DNA of 64,000 nt, taken from contig NZ_PPSM01000014.1 in assembly GCF_002916655.1 (NCBI RefSeq), forward strand, positions 558,001 to 622,000. Direction: 5' to 3'. Origin of the DNA: Novosphingobium sp. HII-3. GTDB taxonomy: Bacteria; Pseudomonadota; Alphaproteobacteria; Sphingomonadales; Sphingomonadaceae. Position 1 is the first letter of the stretch, and the number at the start of each line of letters is the position of its first letter. The notes below the pieces were generated by a model. It was not told where the DNA came from. It saw only the letters and a program-made list of their open reading frames with translations, and made no database searches. Both the position numbers and the translations under genes were made by a program. Of the stretch, positions 32,967 through 41,103 are shown piece after piece.

Positions 32967-34517
32967 ATGCAGATCGTCGAAACGACCAACGAAGGCCTGA
33001 AGCGCGCCTATACGGTCACCATTCCCGCCGCCGCCATCACGGCGAAGATCGAGGGCGAGGTGAAGAAGATCGCGCCTCAGGTGAAGATGCCCGGCTTTCG
33101 TCCCGGCAAGGTGCCTGCCAACCTCGTCAAGAAGATGCACGGCCCGGCAATCCACCAGGAAGCGCTGAACACCTCGATTCGCGAAGCGATGGACAAGCTT
33201 GTCGCCGACAACGCTCTGCGTCCCGCGATGAATCCCGACGTCTCGCTCGCCGAAGGCTACGAAGAAGGCAAGGACGCCGAACTGACCGTCAGCCTCGAAG
33301 TGCTGCCGCAGATCGAAGCCCCGTCGCTCGAAGGCCTGAAGCTCGAGAAGCTGACCGTGCCGGTTTCGGACGAAGCTGTGACCGAGGCAGTGGAGCGTAT
33401 TGCTTCGCAGCAGCAGCGCTTCGAAACCAAGGACGGCGAAGCCGCTGACGGCGACCAGGTCATCATCGACTTCACCGGCAAGCTCGACGGCGTCGAGTTC
33501 GAAGGCGGCAAGGCCGAGAAGGCTCCGCTGGTCATCGGTGCGGGCCGCTTCATCCCCGGCTTCGAAGAGCAGCTGACCGGCGCGAAGGCGGGTGAAGAGC
33601 GCACCATCACCGTCACCTTCCCCGAGGACTACCCGGCCGAGAACCTCGCCGGCAAGGAAACCACCTTCGACATCGTCGTGCACGAAGTGAAGGCACCGGC
33701 CGAATCGAAGCTCGACGACGACTTCGCGAAGGAACTGGGTCTTGAGAGCCTGGAGCAGCTGCAGGGCCTGCTGCGTGGCCAGCTGGAGCAGGAAACTGCC
33801 GGCCTGACCCGCACTGCCATGAAGCGTTCGCTGCTCGACCAGCTTGCCGCCGGCCATGACTTCGACGTTCCGCCGACGATGGTCGAAGCCGAATTCTCGC
33901 AGATCTGGCAGCAGCTCGTGCAGGAAGCCCAGAACGAGGAAGATCCGGCCGCAGCTTTGGAAGAGATCGAAGCCGAGAAGGACGACTACCGCAAGATCGC
34001 CGAGCGCCGCGTGCGCCTCGGTCTGCTGCTTTCGGAAATCGGCCAAACCAACGGCGTGGAAGTGACCGCGCAGGAAATGTCGATGCTGGTCTCGCAGGCC
34101 GCTTCGCAGTACCGTCCGGAGGACCGTCAGCGCTTCGTCGAATACGTCCGCCAGGACCCGATGATGGCCGCACAGCTTCGCGCGCCGCTTTATGAGGACA
34201 AGGTCGTCGACTTCCTCATCGAGAAGGCCGAAGTCACCGAGCGTGAAGTGACCCGCGAGGAACTGCAGGCCGCGATCGAGGCTGACGCGGACGGCGAGAG
34301 GCCGGCAGAACCGAAGAAGGCGAAGAAGGCTTCGACGAAGGCTGCCAAGAAGGACGCCGAGGAAGCTCCCGCCAACGAAGCCGAGGCCGAGGAAAAGCCG
34401 AAGAAGGCTCCCGCCAAGAAGGCCGCCGCCAAGAAGGCTGACGACGCCGAGGGCGACGACGCCAAGCCTGCCAAGAAGGCTCCGGCCAAGAAGAAGGCCG
34501 CTGCCAAGGAGGACTGA
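32967..34517 (+). CDS. tig: Trigger factor, with a Lys/Ala-rich C-terminal extension
   Basis: A 516-residue ribosome-bound chaperone and prolyl isomerase. The N-terminal ribosome-binding motif is GFRPGKVP (about residues 44-51); the FKBP-type domain lies near residues 160-245 (DGDQVIIDFTGKLDG, GAGRFIPGFEEQL); the helical chaperone domain follows. Beyond the usual end, near residue 440, is a tail of about 75 residues rich in Lys, Ala and Glu with repeated PAKKA-like units, resembling histone H1-type tails. The start at 32967 gives the family N-terminus MQIVETTNEG. Confidence 0.95.
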   Translation: MQIVETTNEGLKRAYTVTIPAAAITAKIEGEVKKIAPQVKMPGFRPGKVPANLVKKMHGPAIHQEALNTSIREAMDKLVADNALRPAMNPDVSLAEGYEEGKDAELTVSLEVLPQIEAPSLEGLKLEKLTVPVSDEAVTEAVERIASQQQRFETKDGEAADGDQVIIDFTGKLDGVEFEGGKAEKAPLVIGAGRFIPGFEEQLTGAKAGEERTITVTFPEDYPAENLAGKETTFDIVVHEVKAPAESKLDDDFAKELGLESLEQLQGLLRGQLEQETAGLTRTAMKRSLLDQLAAGHDFDVPPTMVEAEFSQIWQQLVQEAQNEEDPAAALEEIEAEKDDYRKIAERRVRLGLLLSEIGQTNGVEVTAQEMSMLVSQAASQYRPEDRQRFVEYVRQDPMMAAQLRAPLYEDKVVDFLIEKAEVTEREVTREELQAAIEADADGERPAEPKKAKKASTKAAKKDAEEAPANEAEAEEKPKKAPAKKAAAKKADDAEGDDAKPAKKAPAKKKAAAKED

Positions 34518-34543
34518 TCCCCCAACGCGGTGCGTGAAAAGAG

Positions 34544-34575
34544 GCCCGGTGCAGCGATGCACCGGGCTTCTTTCG
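34544..34575 (+). terminator. Intrinsic terminator after tig
   Basis: A 10-bp perfect stem (GCCCGGTGCA 34544-34553 with TGCACCGGGC 34558-34567), loop GCGA, followed by TTCTTTCG. Confidence 0.85.
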
Positions 34576-34596
34576 TTTCGGCGCCAGCGCTGGTCG

Positions 34597-35295
34597 TCAG
34601 TCCTTCAGCTGGCCGAAGGGAACCAGCTTGCGCGCCAGCACGGCGGCTTTCTTGCCATCATTGGCCCGCAGCGCCGGCAGTACGGCAAGAGCGGCGCGCT
34701 GCATCAGTGCATCGAGGGGGCTCTTGGCTGATGCCTTGGAAGCCGCCTCGGCCCATTGCCGGGCAAGAGAGATGTCGCCGGGATCGTTGCGGATCTGCAG
34801 CAGGGCAGCCAGGCCGGGAAAGAACGCGCGGTTGCCGCCCAGCGCTACCGCTTTCGCCAGCGCGGCCTTGCCGGTGCTCGCCCGTGCGCCCAGCGCAGTG
34901 CGGGCAAGGAAGCCGCCCAGCTCGTCCACCGCGCCCAGATGCCAGCCGGCGATCGCCATCTGCATCTCGGGATCGCGCGGGTTCTGCGCAGCCAGCTTCT
35001 GGAACACATCGCGCGAGGCGCGCACGTCCGAGCGGCTGCGGGTGAGCTTGCCGCGATAGCCGACGGCGATGGCACGCTGCAGTGTAGCCTCCCGGTCTTC
35101 AGGACGGCTTGCAAGGGTCCGTTCCGAGACGAGGATGGCCTGCCCCACGAGGTCGAGCGCACGGGCCTTGGACCCGGTCTGGAACGCGGCCGTGGTCAGC
35201 AGTTCGCGCGGGGTCTGCGCGTGGGCCGCGGCAGGCGTGAGGATGGCGATGGGAGCAACAAGTGCGGCGAAGGCTGGCAGAGGCGAACGATACAC
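34597..35295 (-). CDS. Exported TPR-like protein of unknown function
   Basis: A 232-residue protein starting at GTG 35295 with a signal peptide ending AAAHAQ. The rest is helical with TPR-like segments (ALDLVGQAILVSERTLASRP, SRDVFQKLAAQNPRDPEMQMA, AKAVALGGNRAFFPGLAALL), fitting a periplasmic scaffold protein. I cannot assign a family. It is convergent with tig across the terminator and lies downstream of an MTA/SAH-nucleosidase-like gene on the same strand. Confidence 0.75.
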   Translation of the reverse strand: MYRSPLPAFAALVAPIAILTPAAAHAQTPRELLTTAAFQTGSKARALDLVGQAILVSERTLASRPEDREATLQRAIAVGYRGKLTRSRSDVRASRDVFQKLAAQNPRDPEMQMAIAGWHLGAVDELGGFLARTALGARASTGKAALAKAVALGGNRAFFPGLAALLQIRNDPGDISLARQWAEAASKASAKSPLDALMQRAALAVLPALRANDGKKAAVLARKLVPFGQLKD

Positions 35296-35388
35296 AAGAT
35301 CTCCCGCAAAGCTGGACGGCGGCAGGATGACCGAACACCAGGGCTAGCGCCAGCGGTTATCGGCGGTACGTTCGCTCCCGCTGGCCGG

Positions 35389-36042
35389 TCACCATGGGGG
35401 CGGGGCGGAGCTCTCCCTCGGATCCGCGCCGGACAGCGCGGCGCCCAGGGCGTCCACGGCAATGGCGAGGCGTTCGTCGAGCGCCGCTAGAAGGTGAGTC
35501 CAGCCGGACAGGGCCTCAAGCTCGCCCGGACCGTCGGAGACGCCGCGCAGGCCGATCATCGGCACGCCGAAACGCTGGCATGCGCGCAAGACCGCGAACG
35601 TCTCCATGTCGACCAGATCTGCGTCGATCCGCGCGTAGTCCTCCCCGCCGACGATGTCGCCGCCCGTCGACAGCGAGGCGCGGGGGACGTCGGGCAGAAG
35701 TGCGGGAATCGCGATCACTGCCGGAATATCCGAGAAGGGCGTGACCCCTCTCGGGAAACCCAGGCGCGATGCGTCCATGTCCCGCCACGATACGCTGTCG
35801 ACCTGGTACACGTCGCCCAGCGTGCACCGCCGCGACCCGGCCGAGCCCAACGAGACGACGAGGTCGGGGAGTTCACCCGTTGTCTGCAGCTGCTGGAGGC
35901 AGGCGGTGGTGCCGATTGCGGCTTCCACTGGACCGACGCCGGTGATCAGCGGGGTCATGCGCGCCTGCAGGTGGGCACCGTACTCGTGATCGGTGGCCAT
36001 GATGAACAGCACGCGCTTGTCCGCAATGCGGGTGGGGGTCAT
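35389..36042 (-). CDS. MTA/SAH nucleosidase-like purine phosphorylase family protein
   Basis: A 217-residue protein of the nucleoside phosphorylase superfamily. It keeps the glycine loop VVSLGSAGS, the substrate-binding VDMETFAV motif and the catalytic Asp in GLRGVSDG, as in MtnN, which hydrolyses methylthioadenosine and S-adenosylhomocysteine. The N-terminal part is shortened and diverged (VLFIMATDHEYGAHL), so the exact substrate is uncertain. It removes by-products of SAM use in the cytoplasm if the MtnN role holds. Confidence 0.8.
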   Translation of the reverse strand: MTPTRIADKRVLFIMATDHEYGAHLQARMTPLITGVGPVEAAIGTTACLQQLQTTGELPDLVVSLGSAGSRRCTLGDVYQVDSVSWRDMDASRLGFPRGVTPFSDIPAVIAIPALLPDVPRASLSTGGDIVGGEDYARIDADLVDMETFAVLRACQRFGVPMIGLRGVSDGPGELEALSGWTHLLAALDERLAIAVDALGAALSGADPRESSAPPPW

Positions 36043-36160
36043 CTCTTTGCTCCTGCAGGGCGCTCGCGGCCGAAGTGGCAGCGGCCATTACGTCAGGGGC
36101 ATGGGGCACGGCAACCGGCGCAGGGTTGATCCGGGGCGCTTTCGGCACCAAGTCTGCGCC

Positions 36161-36553
36161 ATGCAACCTCACACACGCTCGCTCATCGCCGCGTCGGCTT
36201 TCGCCGTGGTCACCGGACGCAAGGTCGCCGGCCTCTTTGATCACGCCCTGGGCGGCGACCGGCGCATTGCCGCCGAATGCCGTGACGGCCGTCTTCAGGG
36301 GATCGACGGCGATCGCGGCGCGAAGTTCGGGGGCACATTGCCCGAGATCTTCGACGCGGTGGACAAGGCCTTCATCTCGCTGGAGGAGGACGGGCAGGGC
36401 GTGAGGGGATACGACCGCGGATCGGCCACCTTCTACACAGCGCGCGTGGCGGACGGACTGGTGCAGGTCTACGATCACGGCGCCGACGCATGGTTCGCGT
36501 ACGACGTCCAGGATCCGGACGCGGTCAGCGGTTACCACCGCGCTGCCGGGTAA
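36161..36553 (+). CDS. Hypothetical protein, 130 residues
   Basis: I do not recognise a family. It opens SLIAASAFAVVTGRKVAGLFDHA, a mildly hydrophobic stretch which is probably not a membrane helix because of its charges. The rest is polar with Gly/Asp-rich turns (GIDGDRGAKFGG) and a C-terminal VYDHGADAWFAYDVQD. The start ATG 36161 follows a poor ribosome site. Coding base bias matches neighbours. It is divergent to the nucleosidase gene and lies 177 bp ahead of clpP. Confidence 0.65.
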   Translation: MQPHTRSLIAASAFAVVTGRKVAGLFDHALGGDRRIAAECRDGRLQGIDGDRGAKFGGTLPEIFDAVDKAFISLEEDGQGVRGYDRGSATFYTARVADGLVQVYDHGADAWFAYDVQDPDAVSGYHRAAG

Positions 36554-36661
36554 GATTCCCGGGCTGGTCACGCGGGACCCGCCGTGACGGAGGTTGGCCG
36601 GGCAAACGCATCGCCGTGCATGGCTGCGGACCCGGTTCTCCCAAGCGCATTGCCGATCGAT

Positions 36662-36702
36662 GGGTTAACCCCCTTGAACATCGCGGCAAGCCACGCGACA
36701 TA
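36662..36702 (+). promoter_or_regulatory. Candidate clpP promoter with sigma-32-like -35
   Basis: CCCTTGAA (36671-36678) equals the core of the E. coli sigma-32 -35 element. TTGAAC with a 17-base spacer to GACATA (36697-36702) would also serve sigma-70. A perfect palindrome GGGTTAACCC (36662-36671) abuts it. Heat-shock control is inference; rpoH itself lies at 45.3-46.2 kb. Confidence 0.4.
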
Positions 36703-36730
36703 GGCGAGGCAAATCGTAAAGAGGACTCTC

Positions 36731-37396
36731 ATGCTCGACCTGTTCGGCGCCTCCAGTGCCCAAGGAAAGTTCACCACCGATCCCGTTACCGGCGCTCTCG
36801 TGCCGATGGTCGTCGAGCAGACCAGCCGCGGCGAGCGCTCCTTTGACATCTATTCGCGCCTGCTTCGCGAGCGCATCGTATTCGTGACCGGACAAGTCGA
36901 GGACCACATGGCCTCGCTGATCGTCGCTCAGCTGCTGTTCCTCGAATCGGAAAATCCCTCGAAGGATATTTCGATGTACATCAACTCGCCCGGCGGCGTG
37001 GTGACGGCCGGCATGGCGATCCACGACACCATGCAGTACATCAAGCCGCGCGTCTCGACCGTGTGCATCGGTCAGGCCGCGTCGATGGGCAGCTTCCTGC
37101 TGGCCGCCGGCGAGCCGGGCATGCGCATCGCGCTGCCGAACGCCCGCATCATGGTTCACCAGCCTTCGGGCGGTGCGCAGGGCATGGCCAGCGACATCGA
37201 GATCCAGGCGCGGGAAATCCTGCGGATGCGCAAGCGCCTGAACGATCTCTACGTGAAGTACACCGGCAAGTCTCTCGACGAGATCGAGAAGGCCATGGAC
37301 CGTGACACTTTCCTCGAAGCCGAGGAAGCACTGGCCTTCGGTCTGGTCGACAAGGTGTTCGAAACCCGGCCCGATGCCGACAAGGCGGACGGATAA
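36731..37396 (+). CDS. clpP: ATP-dependent Clp protease proteolytic subunit ClpP
   Basis: A 221-residue serine peptidase that assembles into a 14-mer. The catalytic triad is visible: Ser in GQAASMGS (about residue 118), His in IMVHQPSGG (about residue 143) and Asp in MDRDTF (about residue 192). [15 protein letters not shown] is the conserved oxyanion segment. It is followed by clpX after 121 bp, the usual pair. Confidence 0.97.
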   Translation: MLDLFGASSAQGKFTTDPVTGALVPMVVEQTSRGERSFDIYSRLLRERIVFVTGQVEDHMASLIVAQLLFLESENPSKDISMYINSPGGVVTAGMAIHDTMQYIKPRVSTVCIGQAASMGSFLLAAGEPGMRIALPNARIMVHQPSGGAQGMASDIEIQAREILRMRKRLNDLYVKYTGKSLDEIEKAMDRDTFLEAEEALAFGLVDKVFETRPDADKADG

Positions 37397-37517
37397 CAGC
37401 TCGAAAGTGGGGCCGGCTCTTCATGCTATCGCAAGCAAAATGGCGGTAGAGTTGCAAAACCGGCTCCCCACAGAGTAGAGTCAGCGAGTCGCCTCGCATG
37501 GAGGCCTAAGACGGAAA

Positions 37518-38780
37518 ATGACGAAATTGAGCGGATCTGACGCGAAAAGCACCCTTTACTGCAGCTTCTGCGGCAAGTCGCAGCACGAAGTGCGCAAGCT
37601 GATCGCGGGCCCAACGGTGTTCATCTGCGACGAGTGTGTCGAGCTTTGCAACGACATCATTCGTGAAGAGACGAAGGCCGGAATAGCGGGACGCAAGGAC
37701 GGCGAAGTCGTCTCTCCCCGCGAAATCTGCGAGACGCTGAACGACTACGTGATCGGTCAGGAGCGTGCGAAGCGCGTCCTGTCGGTGGCTGTCCACAACC
37801 ACTACAAGCGCCTCAAGCACAGCGGCAAGCAGGGCGACGTCGAACTTTCGAAGTCGAACATCCTGCTGGTTGGGCCGACCGGCTCGGGCAAGACTCTGCT
37901 CGCGCAGACCTTGGCCAAGACGTTCGACGTGCCCTTCACCATGGCGGACGCCACGACCCTCACCGAAGCGGGCTACGTGGGTGAGGACGTGGAGAACATC
38001 ATCCTCAAGCTGCTCCAGGCTTCCGACTACAACGTCGAGAAGGCGCAGCAGGGCATCGTCTACATCGACGAGATCGACAAGATCAGCCGCAAGGCCGAAA
38101 ACCCGTCGATCACGCGCGACGTGTCGGGCGAAGGCGTGCAGCAGGCGCTGCTCAAGCTGATGGAAGGCACCACCGCCTCCGTTCCCCCGCAGGGCGGACG
38201 CAAGCATCCGCAGCAGGAATTCCTGCAGGTGGACACGACGAACATCCTGTTCATCTGCGGCGGCGCTTTCGCAGGTCTGGAAAAGATCATCGCGGACCGT
38301 CTGCAGAAGCGTTCGATCGGTTTCGGCGCCCATGTCGCCGACCCGGACAAGCGCCGCGTTGGCGAACTGCTCCAGAAGGCGGAGCCCGAGGATCTTCTGA
38401 AGTTCGGTCTGATCCCCGAATTCGTCGGCCGTCTGCCGGTGATCGCGACCCTTAACGACCTCGACATCGAGGCGCTGGTCAAGATCCTCAAGGAACCGAA
38501 GAACGCGCTGATCAAGCAGTACGCCCGCCTGTTCGAACTTGAGGACGTGGAGCTCACCTTCACGGATGAGGCACTCGAGGCGATCGCCCAGAAGGCGATC
38601 GACCGCAAGACCGGTGCGCGCGGCCTGCGCTCGATCGTCGAAGGGCTGCTGCTCGACACCATGTTCGACCTGCCGACCGAGCGTGACATCGCCGAGGTCG
38701 TGGTTGACAAGGACGTGGTCGAAGGCCGCAAGGAACCGGTCCGGGTTCTCAAAGGCGACAAGGCGGAGGCCGCCGCCTGA
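37518..38780 (+). CDS. clpX: ATP-dependent Clp protease ATP-binding subunit ClpX
   Basis: A 420-residue AAA+ unfoldase. The N-terminal zinc domain has paired cysteines (CSFCGKSQ and CDECVELC). Walker A is GPTGSGKT (about residues 120-127), Walker [10 protein letters not shown], the pore loop [10 protein letters not shown], and the ClpP-docking segment near RSIGFGAHV. In alphaproteobacteria ClpXP also degrades cell-cycle regulators such as CtrA, which fits the chpT gene 9 kb away. Confidence 0.97.
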   Translation: MTKLSGSDAKSTLYCSFCGKSQHEVRKLIAGPTVFICDECVELCNDIIREETKAGIAGRKDGEVVSPREICETLNDYVIGQERAKRVLSVAVHNHYKRLKHSGKQGDVELSKSNILLVGPTGSGKTLLAQTLAKTFDVPFTMADATTLTEAGYVGEDVENIILKLLQASDYNVEKAQQGIVYIDEIDKISRKAENPSITRDVSGEGVQQALLKLMEGTTASVPPQGGRKHPQQEFLQVDTTNILFICGGAFAGLEKIIADRLQKRSIGFGAHVADPDKRRVGELLQKAEPEDLLKFGLIPEFVGRLPVIATLNDLDIEALVKILKEPKNALIKQYARLFELEDVELTFTDEALEAIAQKAIDRKTGARGLRSIVEGLLLDTMFDLPTERDIAEVVVDKDVVEGRKEPVRVLKGDKAEAAA

Positions 38781-38814
38781 CGCCGCCGGCGTAAGCGACC
38801 TGATAAGACGTGAG

Positions 38815-38847
38815 GGCCCGGTCAGTTCGGCTGACCGGGCCTTTTCG
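38815..38847 (+). terminator. Intrinsic terminator after clpX
   Basis: An 11-bp perfect stem (GGCCCGGTCAG 38815-38825 with CTGACCGGGCC 38831-38841), 5-base loop, followed by TTTT. Confidence 0.9.
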
Positions 38848-38953
38848 CGTCCGAGGGATCGCTCCCGCGCGATATCGGTGCTGCATGCAAAGGCTGCCTT
38901 GGCACAGCCGGGGCGCTGCCACACTCTCTGCGCAAAGACACGGAGGGACAGAT

Positions 38954-39808
38954 ATGGCTGCACGCATCGCGGTGACCCGGGTGATCCACACCATCCACGC
39001 CGTCGCGGATATTCACGCCTGCCGCGCCCTTTACCAAGATGCGCTTGGGGGCCTCGTTTTCGCTGAAAACTACTTCCCTGCGGAGGACAGGGATGCAGCC
39101 TTGCTTTACGTGACAGATCACATGGTCGAACCCATGGCCGCCCGCCATCCCGACGATCTGGGCAAACCCTTCGCCCGGCAGTTTGCGCGCATCGGCGAAT
39201 CCTTCCACTCCTTCGAGCTTAAGGTGGCCAACGGAAGGGAAGCGAGCGCTGCCTTCCGTGAGGCGGGCTGCACGGTCGCCAGCGACTATGGCGTGTTCTT
39301 CTTCGTGAAGCCCGAGTCCACGGGCGGGGTTCTTCTTGAAGTCTGTGAGCTGCCAATGCCGAACGACCCTTGGGACCGCGGGAACTGGAACCCTGCGGTC
39401 AGCGCCGGGCATCACGCGACGGTGAAGGGGCTGGATCATATTGCCTGCGTCACGAAGGATATCGACGCCGCGATCCGCTTCTTCACGGAAGTGATCGACG
39501 GCCATCTGCTTGAGGACGCGCGCACGACGTTGCCGCAGGCTGGCCGCCGCGTGCTTCTTCAGGTCGGCGATACCCGGGTGGCTTTCACGCAGCCGGACGA
39601 GGTCCGGGAGGGGGCGCTGGCGGCCTTTCTCCATAAGGAGCAGAATGGCATCTACGCGCTCGTGTGGCGAATCGCGGACGAGGACCAGGCGCGCCGCCAC
39701 TTCGCGCAAAAGTTGTCCCTGCGCCTGACGGAGGAGGGGTGCGTGTCACAGGGCTTCGCCATCGAGCCGGCTGACTTCATGGGGGCGCGGCACGAATTCG
39801 TCGCCTAG
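38954..39808 (+). CDS. Two-domain VOC (glyoxalase/dioxygenase fold) family protein
   Basis: A 284-residue protein with two vicinal-oxygen-chelate modules. The first (residues 5-135) opens VTRVIHTIHAVADIHACRALYQDALGG and the second (about 155-280) opens KGLDHIACVTKDIDAAIRFF. The layout is that of extradiol dioxygenase-like or lactoylglutathione lyase-like proteins, but metal-ligand identity is unclear, so the substrate is unknown. I start at ATG 38954 after GGAGGGA. It ends overlapping the convergent cation exporter gene by 4 bp. Confidence 0.82.
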   Translation: MAARIAVTRVIHTIHAVADIHACRALYQDALGGLVFAENYFPAEDRDAALLYVTDHMVEPMAARHPDDLGKPFARQFARIGESFHSFELKVANGREASAAFREAGCTVASDYGVFFFVKPESTGGVLLEVCELPMPNDPWDRGNWNPAVSAGHHATVKGLDHIACVTKDIDAAIRFFTEVIDGHLLEDARTTLPQAGRRVLLQVGDTRVAFTQPDEVREGALAAFLHKEQNGIYALVWRIADEDQARRHFAQKLSLRLTEEGCVSQGFAIEPADFMGARHEFVA

Positions 39809-40752
39809 ACGGCCGCTTCGTTCTCCAGAGGACAGCCTCCCTGGTCATCGAATTCCACCTGAAGGGTGGAATGCGCGATGCCGAAGTCGTGCTCCAGCTG
39901 CTCTGCCACCCTGTGCAGGAAGCTGTTACCCGGTTGCCCCTGCGGCATTACGAGATGCGCGGTGAGAGCGGTTTCCGTCGTACTCATCGGCCAGATGTGA
40001 AGATCATGCACCCGCGTTACGCCGGGCTGACTTTCCAGCAGGGCGCGGACCTTGGCCGCGTCGATGCCTTCCGGGACGCCGAGCATCCCCATACGCAACG
40101 AATCGCGCAGCAGGCCCCAGCTCGACCACGCGATCACGGCAGTGATGATGAGCGATGTGACGGGATCGATGAGCGCCTCGCCGGTCCAGCGGATGAGCAG
40201 CCCGGCAACCACTACCCCCACGGAAACCAGCGCGTCCGCCATAAGATGCACGAAGGCGGCGCGCAGGTTGATGTCGGAGCGGGCGCCTTTCGCAAAGAGC
40301 AGCGCGGACAGACCGTTCACGGCGATGCCGATCCCGGCAACGATGACCATCGTGGTCCCGCCCACCGCTTCGGGAGAGGGGAGACGGCGAAGCGTCTCGA
40401 CAAGAATGGCGCCGATCGCCACCCAGAGAAGCGCGGCGTTCGCAATTGCGGCAAGAATGGACGAACTCTTGAGCCCGTAGGTAAAGCGCTGCGAAGGAGG
40501 TCTGGCCGACAGTACGGATGCGGCCCAGGCGAGTGCGAGAGACAGCACATCGGACAGATTGTGCCCGGCATCCGCCACGAGGGCCATCGAACCACTGAAA
40601 AGCCCTGCCGCAAATTCCGCAATCACGAAGGTTACGTTGAGCGTCAGTGCGATGGCAAAGGCCGTCCCGGCATTGGCCGGCGGTGCATGGCTGTGCCCGT
40701 GGTGATGTCCGGCATGATGTCCGTGACTGTGATGATGATGTCCAGCGCCCAT
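39805..40752 (-). CDS. Cation diffusion facilitator family transporter (CzcD/ZitB-like)
   Basis: A 315-residue metal/proton antiporter. It opens with a His-rich segment (GHHHHSHGHHAGHHHGHSH), has six membrane helices, and shows the family ligands in MALVADAGHNLSDV (helix 2, HxxxD) and AFVHLMADALVS (helix 5, HxxxD). The C-terminal cytoplasmic domain ends with an Asp-rich QVEFDDQ. It exports zinc or related divalent ions. I start at ATG 40752 with the His-rich region at the N-terminus; an upstream in-frame ATG adds 37 unlike residues. A palindrome lies 38 bp ahead. Confidence 0.92.
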   Translation of the reverse strand: MGAGHHHHSHGHHAGHHHGHSHAPPANAGTAFAIALTLNVTFVIAEFAAGLFSGSMALVADAGHNLSDVLSLALAWAASVLSARPPSQRFTYGLKSSSILAAIANAALLWVAIGAILVETLRRLPSPEAVGGTTMVIVAGIGIAVNGLSALLFAKGARSDINLRAAFVHLMADALVSVGVVVAGLLIRWTGEALIDPVTSLIITAVIAWSSWGLLRDSLRMGMLGVPEGIDAAKVRALLESQPGVTRVHDLHIWPMSTTETALTAHLVMPQGQPGNSFLHRVAEQLEHDFGIAHSTLQVEFDDQGGCPLENEAAV

Positions 40753-41103
40753 GATCGTTGACTGGCAGGCGGCGCCCGGTTCTTCAACTGTTCTTGAGCA
40801 AGAACTCCGACCGAGTAGCGGCACGGAAGTTTGGCAACCCACGGCCACCCGCATCTGTGGCATTTATGTCGCAGATATTCCTTAGGGCTGTTCCGCTAAG
40901 CGTCTGAAAACGCGCCCTTAATTCTCACCGCGTAAAAAGGTTCCCAGACGGGGTCATGAAATTTCCTAATGGCGCAGCTATTTGAATCCAAAATGTCAAA
41001 GAGTTGTCATATGGGGCTGCTCTTAGCAGCCGCAGCAAAACGCGGCCGGAAAAATTTCGTCGCACTCGAGACCACTCTAACCTGTAAAGCTCAGGGGCAT
41101 TGC
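40753..41103. other. Divergent intergenic region between the cation exporter and the TonB receptor genes
   Basis: A 351-bp space, AT-richer than its surroundings. It holds a palindrome near the exporter (40790-40805) and a 7-bp hairpin (GGCTGCT 41015-41021 with AGCAGCC 41025-41031) in the likely receptor leader. I see no known riboswitch and no clear coding frame. Confidence 0.6.
40790..40805. promoter_or_regulatory. Palindrome GTTCTTG-AG-CAAGAAC ahead of the cation exporter gene
   Basis: A perfect 7-2-7 inverted repeat 38 bp upstream of the start codon, fit for a metal-responsive repressor or MerR-type site. An extra half site GTTCTTC lies beside it (40779-40785). Confidence 0.45.

Noticed and set aside
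32325..34562. A 745-residue minus-strand frame across tRNA-Leu and tig
   Set aside because: It crosses a tRNA gene and mirrors trigger factor codons; leucine-rich composition is typical of an antisense shadow.
37506..38963. A 485-residue frame antisense to clpX
   Set aside because: clpX is certain; the antisense frame has no domain and crosses the clpX terminator.
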